DNA from: Tessaracoccus sp. SD287
GTDB lineage: Bacteria; Actinomycetota; Actinomycetes; Propionibacteriales; Propionibacteriaceae
DNA: 53,166 nt
Reading direction: 5' to 3'
NCBI RefSeq assembly: GCF_017355265.1
Contig: NZ_JADIJQ010000018.1
Span: 1 to 53,166 of the forward strand
Shown one piece after another: positions 35,770-44,254 of the stretch. The translations under genes and the position numbers were made by a program. The stretch's first letter is position 1, and every line of letters begins with the position of its first letter. Below the pieces are notes generated by a model. The model searched no databases. It was not told where the DNA came from and was given only the letters and a program-made list of their open reading frames with translations.

Positions 35770-36969
35770 TTACCTGCGACGCAGGGCGCGTTCAGCGAAC
35801 TGGTCGAGCGCGCTGGTCACGTCCTCGGCCACCCAGACGACGTAGCGCCGTCCTCCGGTGACCTTGGTGAGGATGCCAGCCTCCCGCAGTTGGCGGATGA
35901 CGTTGTCGGCTGCGGGTTGTGAGAGACCCGTCGATCGCTGGATCAGGGTGGAGGTGACGGCAGGTTGGCTGATGAGCAGCGGCAGCACCTGCCAGACTGC
36001 GGCGGTGCGACGGGTGGTGAGCGCTTGGGACCAACGCTCGTGTGCCGCGACCAGCTCGCTGGCGAGTCGTCGTCCGTTGGCGATGGCGGCGAAGGTCGCC
36101 GTCGTGAAGGACTCCACGATGGGGGTGAGGTCTCCGGCGCGGTAGGCCGTCAGGGCCTCGAAGTACGTGCCCGTGTCCGCCAGCAGACCAGCGGAGATCG
36201 GGACCGTCGTCCGGGTGGTGGCGCCGCCGCCCTGGAGCATGGCATGGACGAGCGCACGCCCGGTGCGTCCGTTGCCGTCATTGAACGGATGGATCGTCTC
36301 GAACTGTGCGTGTGCGATGGCGGTCTGGGCAAGTAGCGGGATGTCGGTGCGTTCGGCGAACTGGCAGAGGTCGTTGACCGCTGTCACGACGCGGGAATGG
36401 TGCGGGGGGACGAAGGCTGCTCCGTGTGGCGAGACGCTCGATCCTGCGATCCACACCTGTTCAGTGCGGAAGCTTCCCGGATTGGCATGCGTCTGCCCGT
36501 GCATCAGCGTCTCGTGGACGGCCAGGATGTTTGCCGGTGTCACGGCATCGCCCAAGGCGACAGCCCTTGTCATCGCGTCGACGTTGGCCGAGACCAGTTC
36601 GGCGTTGCTGCCGAACTTCGCCAGCCCAAGACTCGCCATCGCCAGTGCCTTGGCGCCTGCCGTGATCTGCTCGATCTGCGACGAGGACGCAGATTCAGTG
36701 CGCAGCAGCACGGCAGACAGCGGGGCGAGTTCCGAGCCGGGAAGCAGGGCTGACAACTCGGCATCGAATCGAGAGATCTCTGCCCGGGCATCGTCGGACG
36801 CGGCCAGTGCGGCGGGGTCGAGTGCCGCGTCGAGGCCGGCGATCTGTGCCGGGATTGAGGCTTGGTAGTGAGGCCTGATGGCAGCGCGCTGGCGACGGGA
36901 CATACCGAGGGCCGTGACCTCCCAGGGCCAGGTCTCAGTGCCCACTGCCCATGGCGATTCGGCAGCCAC
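35770..36969 (-). CDS. Fic-family protein with N-terminal inhibitory-type helix and C-terminal winged helix
   Basis: A 399-residue Fic enzyme, a family that usually transfers AMP from ATP to target proteins. The catalytic motif HPFNDGNGRTGR begins at H227 and is complete. The N-terminal domain has TESASSSQIEQI (91-102), which resembles the [S/T]xxxE[G/N] inhibitory helix, although the residue after E100 is Q. The C-terminal ~90 residues look like a winged helix (QPAVTSTLIQRSTGLSQPAA, then DNVIRQLREAGILTKVTGGR, then RYVVWVA). Self-regulation of its own promoter is therefore possible. GTG start 36969 with AAGGGGG upstream. AT-rich promoter and flanking repeats suggest an acquired gene. Target unknown. 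Confidence 0.9.
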   Translation of the reverse strand: MAAESPWAVGTETWPWEVTALGMSRRQRAAIRPHYQASIPAQIAGLDAALDPAALAASDDARAEISRFDAELSALLPGSELAPLSAVLLRTESASSSQIEQITAGAKALAMASLGLAKFGSNAELVSANVDAMTRAVALGDAVTPANILAVHETLMHGQTHANPGSFRTEQVWIAGSSVSPHGAAFVPPHHSRVVTAVNDLCQFAERTDIPLLAQTAIAHAQFETIHPFNDGNGRTGRALVHAMLQGGGATTRTTVPISAGLLADTGTYFEALTAYRAGDLTPIVESFTTATFAAIANGRRLASELVAAHERWSQALTTRRTAAVWQVLPLLISQPAVTSTLIQRSTGLSQPAADNVIRQLREAGILTKVTGGRRYVVWVAEDVTSALDQFAERALRRR

Positions 36970-36994
36970 GACGCCCCCTTGTGTTGGTTGACTC

Positions 36995-37026
36995 TAACAT
37001 AAGTGAAATGTTGTTGACTTATGTTA
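36995..37026. promoter_or_regulatory. Inverted repeat at the fic promoter
   Basis: TAACATAAGT (36995-37004), 12-base spacer, ACTTATGTTA (37017-37026): perfect 10-bp arms. It lies 26-57 bases upstream of the fic start in an AT-rich patch containing -10-like TATGTT on the minus strand. It may be an operator bound by the Fic protein's winged helix. Confidence 0.6.
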
Positions 37027-37103
37027 AGCGTGAGAAGTCGTAATGACGAACCCGTCATCGGAAGTACGGCGTCGTCGTGCTGCACCACAGAGACCAGACG
37101 GCC

Positions 37104-37173
37104 GACGGGTAGATGGAGCCAGCCCGGGTGGATCAGGCCAGCCCGGGTAGCTGGCGCCAGCCTGGGTACATCC
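37104..37173. repeat. 19-bp-period repeat array, locus C first part
   Basis: Degenerate units acGGGTAGATGG, ccGGGTGGATC, ccGGGTAGCTGG and ctGGGTACATCC occur at 19-base intervals (about 37105, 37124, 37143, 37162). Confidence 0.65.
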
Positions 37174-37239
37174 AGACCGCCGGTGGACGCGACAACGCCG
37201 CCGACCCCAAGTGGGGCCGACGGCGTCGTCCGATCTGTG

Positions 37240-37360
37240 ATTACCCGGCTGCGGCGGATCTACCCGGGCTGCAACCCGGGTAGATCAACCCAACCCGGGT
37301 AGATCAATCCAGGCCGGGTAGATCAATCCAGGCCGGGTAGATCCACCGACCCGGGAGAAC
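37240..37360. repeat. 19-bp-period hairpin repeat array, locus C second part
   Basis: ATTACCCGG (37240) then GATCTACCCGGG (37257-37268), loop ctgcaa, CCCGGGTAGATC (37275-37286): a perfect 12-bp hairpin. CCGGGTAGATC units then repeat with an exact 19-base period starting at 37275, 37294, 37313 and 37332, with a degenerate one at 37351. It lies immediately downstream of the ring-opening amidohydrolase gene stop. Confidence 0.85.
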
Positions 37361-37389
37361 CCGAAGCTCACCCGGGGCCGGTGCAGGGC

Positions 37390-38523
37390 TCAGCCCTGGT
37401 ACTGGTAGCCGGTCGGCTCCTCACCGAGGTCGATGATGGCGGCCACGGGGCCACCACCCTCGGGGCCCTGGTGGGCCGCGGAGACGGACACGAAGACGGC
37501 CGGGTCGCCCGTCACGGCAGCGGTCACGCCGCCGACGGCCGACTTGATCTGGCGGTGCCAGTGCACGTCGGAGTCGTCGAGCATGGCGTTGCGGCGCCCG
37601 TTGACCATGCCGTCCTGGCTGGCCTCGCACTTGAGGAACACGTTGACCAGGCGTCCCTTGAGGTCGCTGGTGTGGGGACGCTCGGGCAGGTCGAGTCCGG
37701 CGTCCTTGATGGCGTTCCAGATGCCGTCGGCGTCCAGGGCGTTGTTCATCACCGAGTGGCCGATCCGGTAGCGGCCGCCGACCCCGCGGGCGTTGCCGAC
37801 CACGACGACCTGGGCCTGGTCGAGTTCGACACCTGACGAGCAGGACGCCACCGACGAGAACTTCTCGCGGGAGTGCATCACGTCGGCGTCGGTGATGTCG
37901 GTGACCTCACCCAGGGCCTTGGCGATGCCCAGGGCGGTGCAGCCGTTGGACAGGTCCATCGACTCGTGGGTGTGCTCGGTCCAGACCTTCTTGCCGCGGG
38001 CCTTGGCGTCGCGGATGGTGTGGATGGTCAGCAGCGGGGTCTTGGTCTGGACGTAGTGCACGTCAGCCGGGTCGGTGATGCCGGCCCGCTCCATGGCGAC
38101 GGTCACCGCATCAGCCACCTTGTCGACCATGCCGACGTAGCCGATCTCCTCAGGGGCGATGGGCTCGCTCATGGCGAAGCCGACGGTCAGGCGCGGCTCG
38201 TCGGTCTGCTCGACCTTGGCCGGGTCGACCGAGGCGAAGATGGTGGCGTGGGGGCTGATCACGCCGTCGGTGCCGCCCGACCAGACGATCGGGACCTGCT
38301 TGACCTTGTCGGGGTCGGCACCCTTCTCGACCAGGATCTCGCGGAAGGCGCGGTCGGCGATGATGCGGGTGTAGTCGTTCACACCGCCATTGCCCTCGGT
38401 CTTGCCGATGACGGCGATGACGCGGTCGGCCTCGAAGACCCCCTCGTCGATCAGCTTGCCGAGCTCGGAGGCGTCCGAGACGGAGTGCAGCGGGACCTTG
38501 CGTACTTCAATCGCGTCAGGCAT
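37390..38523 (-). CDS. Ring-opening amidohydrolase (barbiturase/cyanuric acid hydrolase family)
   Basis: A 377-residue member of the AtzD/barbiturase family, which opens barbiturate or cyanuric acid rings by hydrolysis and has a three-fold repeated fold with Lys-Ser pairs. Visible pairs: K41 ([16 protein letters not shown]) with S82 ([12 protein letters not shown]), K161 (QTKTPLL) with S229/S230 ([12 protein letters not shown]), and K298 ([13 protein letters not shown]) with the [19 protein letters not shown] block. Family motifs do not by themselves separate barbiturase from cyanurate hydrolase. A uracil-type permease and a molybdenum hydroxylase in the same cluster favour barbiturate, giving 3-oxo-3-ureidopropanoate. 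Start ATG 38523 with AAGGA upstream. Confidence 0.9.
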   Translation of the reverse strand: MPDAIEVRKVPLHSVSDASELGKLIDEGVFEADRVIAVIGKTEGNGGVNDYTRIIADRAFREILVEKGADPDKVKQVPIVWSGGTDGVISPHATIFASVDPAKVEQTDEPRLTVGFAMSEPIAPEEIGYVGMVDKVADAVTVAMERAGITDPADVHYVQTKTPLLTIHTIRDAKARGKKVWTEHTHESMDLSNGCTALGIAKALGEVTDITDADVMHSREKFSSVASCSSGVELDQAQVVVVGNARGVGGRYRIGHSVMNNALDADGIWNAIKDAGLDLPERPHTSDLKGRLVNVFLKCEASQDGMVNGRRNAMLDDSDVHWHRQIKSAVGGVTAAVTGDPAVFVSVSAAHQGPEGGGPVAAIIDLGEEPTGYQYQG

Positions 38524-38631
38524 GGATGGGTGTCCTTTCGTGGGTGTACTTCGGGGTTGTGGGGTCGGAGTCAGGTTTCAGGGGGGCCGCGCCCGCGAGG
38601 GGGACGCGGCGGTGGTCACCGCGCCGGATGC

Positions 38632-39555
38632 TCAGTGACGGGCCTCCCGGTCATGGTTCTTGCCGAGGAAGGCGGGCTCGCGCACCCAGCGCAGGGCGAA
38701 GACCATCACCAACAGTGTGGCGACGAACGGCAGCATCGAGATGAACTGGTGCGGAATGCCCAGGCCGCCGACCTGTGCCCGCAGTGCCAGCACCTCCAGA
38801 CCGGCGAAGAAGGCCGCGCCCCCCATGATGAGGGTCGGACGCCACCCGCCGAAGAAGGCCAGGGCGATGACGAGCCAGCCGCGTCCACCGACGATTCCCT
38901 CGGTGTAGGTGCCGGTGAAGGCCATCGGCAGGTAGGCACCGGCCATGCAGATCAGCGCCGAGCCGAGGGCCGTGGTCACCAGACGCACCCGGGTGACGTT
39001 GACGCCCAGGGAATCGGACGCCTTCGGGTTCTCCCCGACCGAGCGCACCTTCAGGCCCAGGTTGGTGCGGTAGAGCACCCACCAGATGACCAGCGAGATG
39101 AACAGGGCGAACCAGACCATGGCGTCCTGGGTGAGGATCGGGCCGAGGTAGGGGATGTCGGACAGCAGCGGGATCTCGATGCGTTCCAGGGTGTTGATCA
39201 GCGGCGGGGTCAGGGTGACGCCCACCGAGACCTTGTAGATCAGGGTGGCCAGACCCATGGCCAGGAACAGCAGGGCCAGGCCGACGACGAACTGGTCGAG
39301 CTTGTACGTGGTGGTCATCACCGCCATCACCAGGCCGAGCACCACCCCGGCCAGCCCGGCGACCAGGATGCCGACAAAGTTCGAGCCGGTGGCCCAGCCA
39401 ACCACGAAGCCCAGCGAGGCCCCCAGGGTCATGTAGCCCTCCTGGGAGACGATGAACACGCCGGCGCGCCCGGCCAGGGCGGTGCCCTGTGCGGCCAGCA
39501 CGAACACGGCCATGGAGGTGAGCATCAGTTGCACAAAGGACACGACTTCAGACAT
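38632..39555 (-). CDS. BMP-type ABC transporter permease 2
   Basis: A 307-residue inner-membrane permease of the branched-chain/BPD_transp_2 fold used by nucleoside-type ABC importers (NupQ/YufQ-like). It has about 8-9 hydrophobic helices, with AGRAGVFIVSQEGYMTLGAS near the start, VGENPKASDSLGVNVTRVRL in the coupling loop, and GRGWLVIALAFFGGWRP. The start overlaps the stop of permease 1 by 8 bases. Last transporter gene in the operon, 108 bases before the ring-opening amidohydrolase gene. Confidence 0.92.
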   Translation of the reverse strand: MSEVVSFVQLMLTSMAVFVLAAQGTALAGRAGVFIVSQEGYMTLGASLGFVVGWATGSNFVGILVAGLAGVVLGLVMAVMTTTYKLDQFVVGLALLFLAMGLATLIYKVSVGVTLTPPLINTLERIEIPLLSDIPYLGPILTQDAMVWFALFISLVIWWVLYRTNLGLKVRSVGENPKASDSLGVNVTRVRLVTTALGSALICMAGAYLPMAFTGTYTEGIVGGRGWLVIALAFFGGWRPTLIMGGAAFFAGLEVLALRAQVGGLGIPHQFISMLPFVATLLVMVFALRWVREPAFLGKNHDREARH

Positions 39556-40600
39556 GGTTTCGACCCTTCAGTCGTACGGCCACGATGTCGGAGAACAGCA
39601 GGAACAACAGGATGAGTGCCTCGACGATCAGCACCATTTCCTGCGGGACGCCGGCGGTGCGCTGCATGGCGCTGGCCCCGACCTCCAGGACGGCGATGCC
39701 GAGCGCGACGAAGGGCACGACGGCCACCTTGCCGCGGGCGATCAGGCCGATGATGATGCCGAGCAACAGGTAGTTGGCCTGCATGCCCTCGATCAGCTTG
39801 CCGTGGACACCGGCCACCTCGATGGCACCGGCGAGCCCGCCGATGGCGCCACCGACGATCAGGGCGCCCATGGCCACCCGGGAGTTGCGCACCCCGTGCA
39901 CCTGCGCGGCCCGCGGGTTGGCCCCGACGGCGCGCAGCTCGTAGCCCGGCAGGGAGCGCAGCACCCCGTGGACGCAGAAGAACAGCACCACCACGGCCAG
40001 CAGGACACCGCTGTGCAGGCCGCCGAGGGACGGCAGCAGCCCGCCCGCCCCGATCGGGCGGGTGGTGGGGTGGCCCGCGGCGGGGTCGCTGTAGACCTCA
40101 CCGGCGATGTAGTCGACGATGAAGAACGACACGAAGTTGAGCAGCACGGTCGAGAGGATCTCGTTGACGCCGAAGCGTTCCCGCAGCCAGGCCGCGATCG
40201 AGACGTAGAGGGCGCCGGCCACCACACCGGCGACCAGCACCAGCGGCAGCAGCACCACGGTGGGCGCCGACTTCAGCCAGATGCCGACCACCGCGCTGGC
40301 GGTGGCACCGATGAGCAGTTGGCCCTCACCGCCCATGTTGTTGCGGCCGGCGGCCAGGGGGATGGTGAAGCCCATGGCGATCAGCACCAGGGGCACCCAC
40401 TTGTGCAGGGTCTCGACCAGGCCGTACTTGGACTGGAACGAGGTGGTGAGCACCGACTCAAAGGCCAGGAAGGGGTTGTACCCCATGATGGCGATGATGA
40501 TGCCGGCCACCAGGAAGGCACCCAGGATCGAGAGGATGTAGGGCACCGCGCGGGCGGCGAGGCCCGTGCCGCGGGGAGCGGCGAGTGCGACGGCTGTCAT
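39548..40600 (-). CDS. BMP-type ABC transporter permease 1
   Basis: A 350-residue permease (NupP/YufP-like) with about nine membrane helices. Family motifs: NMGGEGQLLIGATASAVVG (about residues 87-105), FGVNEILSTVLLNFVSFFIV, and the coupling-loop ELRAVGANPRAAQVHGV. Start ATG 40600 overlaps the ATPase stop (ATGA); the longer open frame upstream is antisense shadow. With permease 2 it forms the heterodimeric channel of the importer. Confidence 0.93.
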   Translation of the reverse strand: MTAVALAAPRGTGLAARAVPYILSILGAFLVAGIIIAIMGYNPFLAFESVLTTSFQSKYGLVETLHKWVPLVLIAMGFTIPLAAGRNNMGGEGQLLIGATASAVVGIWLKSAPTVVLLPLVLVAGVVAGALYVSIAAWLRERFGVNEILSTVLLNFVSFFIVDYIAGEVYSDPAAGHPTTRPIGAGGLLPSLGGLHSGVLLAVVVLFFCVHGVLRSLPGYELRAVGANPRAAQVHGVRNSRVAMGALIVGGAIGGLAGAIEVAGVHGKLIEGMQANYLLLGIIIGLIARGKVAVVPFVALGIAVLEVGASAMQRTAGVPQEMVLIVEALILLFLLFSDIVAVRLKGRNHV

Positions 40601-42213
40601 GCTGACACCTCCAGGCCAGCCATCAGGCGGCCAAGTTCGTACAGGTCGTAGTTTCCGCGGGAGCGTTCGCCGGCCAGTCGTCCGCTGTAGAGGACGTTGA
40701 TGCGGTCGGCGAGCACGGTCAGTTCGTCCAGGTCCTCGGAGATCAGCAGGACCGACGTGCCGGCGGCCGTGGCGGCCCGCACCTGGTCGTAGACGAACTG
40801 GGTGGAGGCGATGTCCAGGCCCCGGGTCGGGTTGTGCAGGATCAGCAGCCGCGGGTCGTGGCCGAAGGCGCGGGCCAGGATGACCCGCTGGATGTTGCCG
40901 CCCGACAGGGTGGCAGCCCGGGCGCCGGGTCCCGACGCCTTGACCTTGTACTTCTCGATGATCGAGGCGGTCTCGGCCTCGGCAGCAGGCCAGTTGATCA
41001 GCCCGAACTTGCGGAACTTGGCGCGGTGCTGGTGGCCCAGCAGGACGTTCTCGACCAGCGTGTTGCTGGGCAGGATGGCGTCCTTGTGCCGGTCCTCGGG
41101 AACGTAGGCGACACCGTCGGACAGCCACTGGCGGGTGGGACGCCCGCCCAGGTTGTCACCGTCGATGGTCACCGCACCGCCGGTCAGGCCACGGACCCCG
41201 GCGATCGCCTCGGCCAGTTCCACCTGACCGTTGCCGGCGACCCCGGCGATGCCGACGACCTCACCCTTGCCGATCGACAGGGTGATGTCGCTGATGGCCT
41301 CCACCCCGGCCTCGTTGGTGGCTCCGACCCCGCGGATCTCGACCCGGGGCTCGAACTCCTTGATGGCGAACTCGCTGAGCGCGAACTCGCGGGTGACCAT
41401 GCCCTCCTGGACGACGGCAGCGACGCGGGACGACTCGTCCTGGTTGCCGACCATCATGGCGGCCAGTTCCTTGGCGTCGGTGTCGGCGCGGTTGAGGGTG
41501 CCGATGCGGCGACCCTCGCGCATCACCGTCAGCCGGTCACAGACCGCCATCGTCTCCTTGATCTTGTGGGTGATGAAGACCACCGACATGTCCTCGTCGA
41601 CGATCCTGCGCAGCGAGGCGAACAGGTCGTCGACCTCCTGGGGGGTCAGGTTCGTGGTGGGCTCGTCGAGGGCCAGGATCTTGGCGCCGCGGTACAGCGC
41701 CTTGAGGATCTCGACGCGCTGGCGGATGCCGACCGGAAGGTCGCCGACGATGGCGCGGGGCTTGACGGCCAGGCCGAACTGTTCGGACAGGCGGGACACC
41801 TCCTTCTCGGCCTCGCGCAGGTCGAGCCGCGGCCAGGTCGGCTGGGGGGTGCCGAGCACGATGTTCTCGACCACCGTGTAGGTGTCGACCTGCAGGAAGT
41901 TCTGGTGCACCATGCCAATGCCGTGCTGGATGGCGTCCTTGGGGCCGGTCAGGGTGATCCGTTCGCCATCGACGGTGACGGTGCCCTCGTCGGGCTTGTA
42001 CAGGCCGTAGAGGATGTTCATCAGGGTCGTCTTGCCGGCACCGTTGCCACCGAGCAGCCCGTGCACCTCACGGGCGTGCAGGGTCAGGTCGATGTCGTCC
42101 AGGGCGGTGACGTTGCCGAAGCGCTTGGTGATTTCGGACATCACCAGGCGAGCAGGTGGGGTGTTCTCATCCGGCCCGGGATCACCCGGGCGCGGGGACT
42201 GGTGCTGGGTCAT
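40597..42213 (-). CDS. BMP-type ABC transporter ATPase (two nucleotide-binding domains)
   Basis: A 538-residue fused ATPase powering uptake of nucleoside- or base-like solutes (NupO/YufO-like). First domain: Walker A LGGNGAGKTTLMN, a family-typical degenerate signature (VGIRQRVEILKAL), and Walker B ILALDEPTTNLTP. Second domain: degenerate P-loop AGVAGNGQVELAEA, signature LSGGNIQRVILAR, and altered Walker B LLILHNPTRGLD without the catalytic Glu, all normal for this family. The ~20-residue Pro-rich N-terminal extension is not conserved. It follows the binding-lipoprotein gene by 13 bases. Confidence 0.94.
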   Translation of the reverse strand: MTQHQSPRPGDPGPDENTPPARLVMSEITKRFGNVTALDDIDLTLHAREVHGLLGGNGAGKTTLMNILYGLYKPDEGTVTVDGERITLTGPKDAIQHGIGMVHQNFLQVDTYTVVENIVLGTPQPTWPRLDLREAEKEVSRLSEQFGLAVKPRAIVGDLPVGIRQRVEILKALYRGAKILALDEPTTNLTPQEVDDLFASLRRIVDEDMSVVFITHKIKETMAVCDRLTVMREGRRIGTLNRADTDAKELAAMMVGNQDESSRVAAVVQEGMVTREFALSEFAIKEFEPRVEIRGVGATNEAGVEAISDITLSIGKGEVVGIAGVAGNGQVELAEAIAGVRGLTGGAVTIDGDNLGGRPTRQWLSDGVAYVPEDRHKDAILPSNTLVENVLLGHQHRAKFRKFGLINWPAAEAETASIIEKYKVKASGPGARAATLSGGNIQRVILARAFGHDPRLLILHNPTRGLDIASTQFVYDQVRAATAAGTSVLLISEDLDELTVLADRINVLYSGRLAGERSRGNYDLYELGRLMAGLEVSA

Positions 42214-42226
42214 GGTCGTGGTTCCC

Positions 42227-43240
42227 TCACTTGACGGGGGTGGTGTCCTTGACCACCGTGATCTTGCCCGAGACGATGTCGGCGACTGCCTGGTCGACCT
42301 TCGCTCGGACGTCGGCGGGCACCCGGTCGGGCATGACGATCTGCACGCCGGTGGCGAAGCCCAGCGGCAGGTAGCCGGTGCGCTTGCCGGCCAGGATGTC
42401 GTCGACGATGTCGAGCAGCGGCCCGACGAAGTCGTAGACCACCGAGGCGCCGGCGTCCTCGGGTGAGAACTGGGACTTGTCGGTGTACTTGCCGACGATC
42501 CACTGCTGCCGGTCGTCGGTCTTGGCGGCCTGGAAGACGCCGACCATGCCCATGTTCATCGAGCCGATGATCACGTCATTGCCCTGGTCGGACATCTGCT
42601 TGGTGATCTGCTGGGCCTTGGTGGGGTCGTTGAAGTTGCCGGTCCACACCGAGTTCAGCTGGGCGGTTGACCCGGTGTCCTTGAGCGCCTGGCGAATGGC
42701 GTGCACCTCGGAGTAGGAGAACGGCAACGACAGGCCGCCCACGTAGCCGATCCTGCCCTGCTTGGTGAGCGCCCCGGCGAGCACGCCCACCGGGTAGAAG
42801 GCGTTGTGGAAGTTGCGGTCAATCACCCACAGGTTGTCGGGCTGTTCCTTGGGCTGGGCATCGAACTCGCCGATGAACGAGACGTCGGGGAACTCCAGGG
42901 CCAGCTTCAGGGTCTGCTGGTAGAACTGGCTGCCGTGGGACCAGACGACGGTGTAGCCGTCGGCGACGTACTCGCGCATGACCCGCTCGACGTCGGGAAC
43001 CTCCACGTTCTCGCTGAACGAGGTGTGGGCGTCGTACTTCTTGGCTGCCTCGTCGAGGGCGACCCAGCCCAGGGCGTTGTAGTCGGCATCGGTGACGGCG
43101 CCGGAGAAGACACCGGCGATCCGGATCGGGGAATCGGGGTTGCCGGACGGTGCGGTGGCTGAGCAGGCCTGCACCACCAGCAGGGTGAGAACAACGGCGA
43201 ACACCCGTAGGCGCACACCGACACGTCGCGCAATCTTCAT
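42227..43240 (-). CDS. BMP-family substrate-binding lipoprotein
   Basis: A 337-residue lipoprotein of the basic membrane protein (BMP/PnrA) family, which binds nucleosides or purine-like ligands outside the cell. The signal is KIARRVGVRLRVFAVVLTLL, with lipid-attachment cysteine C26 (VVQACS). Mature family features: IRIAGVFSGAVTDADYNALG, VVWSHGSQFYQQTLKLALEFP, VGVLAGALTKQGRIGYVGGL, and NDVIIGSMNMGMVGVFQAA. Start 43240 (MKIARR) is preceded by AGG; an in-frame ATG at 43252 is possible. Heads the four-gene ABC operon; ligand is probably a pyrimidine, nucleoside or ureide, by context. Confidence 0.92.
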   Translation of the reverse strand: MKIARRVGVRLRVFAVVLTLLVVQACSATAPSGNPDSPIRIAGVFSGAVTDADYNALGWVALDEAAKKYDAHTSFSENVEVPDVERVMREYVADGYTVVWSHGSQFYQQTLKLALEFPDVSFIGEFDAQPKEQPDNLWVIDRNFHNAFYPVGVLAGALTKQGRIGYVGGLSLPFSYSEVHAIRQALKDTGSTAQLNSVWTGNFNDPTKAQQITKQMSDQGNDVIIGSMNMGMVGVFQAAKTDDRQQWIVGKYTDKSQFSPEDAGASVVYDFVGPLLDIVDDILAGKRTGYLPLGFATGVQIVMPDRVPADVRAKVDQAVADIVSGKITVVKDTTPVK

Positions 43241-43331
43241 CGCTGACCTCATTTTGGGTGTGGTGGGACACGGGGACGTCCCGGTGGACGTCCTCGGTGG
43301 ATGGGTGGGCGGGGCGTGGTGGCCCCGCGGC

Positions 43332-44252
43332 TCAGCAGCTGGGCGTGGCGTCCTTGCCGTGCGGGAACGCGGTCTCGGCCCGGCCCTCGAGTTCGGCGCG
43401 GTGGGCGCGGATCAGGTCCAGGTTGCGGTCGCGCAGGTGGTCGAAGCCCTGACCGATGTTGCTGCCCTGGGTCAGGCTGCCCAGCGCCTGGTCGGGGTCC
43501 AGGCGGGCCGCGACCCAGCCCTCGTGGGAGGCGGCGCGGGCAATGATGTTGGCCGTGGGGGTGACGATGTGGGAGTTGCCGAAGTAGATCACCCCGGCCG
43601 GGTCGATGCCGGTGGCATTGGAGCCCACGATGAACACGTGGTTGTCGTAGGCCCGCGCCCGCGAGGTGAGTTCCCACAGGTCGGCGCTGCGCAGCAGGGC
43701 CGACGGACGCAGGATCACTTCGGCGCCCTGGACGGCCTGGATGCGTGACAGCTCGGGGTAGTCACCGTCGAAGCAGATGATCATGCCGATCTTGCCCAGT
43801 TCGGTGTCGACTACCACGACGTCCTGGCCGGGGGTCACCCAGCCGCCGGTGGTGGCGGCCTCGGAGAAGAACGGGTGGGTCTTGTCGTAGACGCCCAGGA
43901 CCGACCCGTCGGGGCCGATCAGGGCGGCGCTGTTGTAGACGACACCACGCTCGGGGCCGCGTCGGTAGGTGCCGACGCACAGGTGGATGCCGAGCTCGGC
44001 GGCGACGTCCTGGTAGGGCTGCAGGATCGGTCCGGGCACGTCGGTGACCAGGTCCCACAGCTCCTCGACGCTGACGCCGGTGGTGAAGCCGGTGGTCACC
44101 GACTCGGGCAGGACGACGAGTTCGGCGCGGGTGGCGGCCACGCAGTCACGGATCACCTGGACCGCGTGGGTGGCGTTGGTCTGGATCGACTCGGCGGTGA
44201 GCGGTCCCTGGGCGGGGTTCAGCTGGATGGCAGCTGCAGTGAAAGCACGCAT
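43332..44252 (-). CDS. Nitrilase-superfamily carbon-nitrogen hydrolase
   Basis: A 306-residue amidase/N-carbamoyl-hydrolase-type enzyme with the full catalytic triad: E50 (LVVLPES), K124 (VYDKTHPFF) and C160 (MIICFDGDYPE). Other family marks are AAIQLNPAQGPL at the N-terminus and GSNATGIDPAGVIYFGNS after the active site. The family includes beta-ureidopropionase, aliphatic amidases and omega-amidase; the substrate is not readable. By context it could hydrolyse malonamate or 3-oxo-3-ureidopropanoate. ATG 44252 with AGGAA upstream is chosen; GTG 44258 overlaps the coxG stop. The final residues (HGKDATPSC) are unusual for the family. Confidence 0.9.
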   Translation of the reverse strand: MRAFTAAAIQLNPAQGPLTAESIQTNATHAVQVIRDCVAATRAELVVLPESVTTGFTTGVSVEELWDLVTDVPGPILQPYQDVAAELGIHLCVGTYRRGPERGVVYNSAALIGPDGSVLGVYDKTHPFFSEAATTGGWVTPGQDVVVVDTELGKIGMIICFDGDYPELSRIQAVQGAEVILRPSALLRSADLWELTSRARAYDNHVFIVGSNATGIDPAGVIYFGNSHIVTPTANIIARAASHEGWVAARLDPDQALGSLTQGSNIGQGFDHLRDRNLDLIRAHRAELEGRAETAFPHGKDATPSC

Positions 44253-44254
44253 GG

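Larger units (their letters stand above)
36970..37389. other. Gene-free gap with fic operator and repeat locus C
   Basis: From left to right: the fic promoter with a 10-bp-arm inverted repeat (36995-37026); a short stretch with no recognised feature; a 19-bp-period repeat array (37104-37173); about 65 bases of plain sequence; and a second array centred on a perfect hairpin (37240-37360). No convincing open frame on either strand. Confidence 0.6.

Noticed and set aside
37104..37360. CRISPR array
   Set aside because: Units recur every 19 bases with only about 8 bases between conserved cores, orientation flips within the locus, and there are no cas genes.
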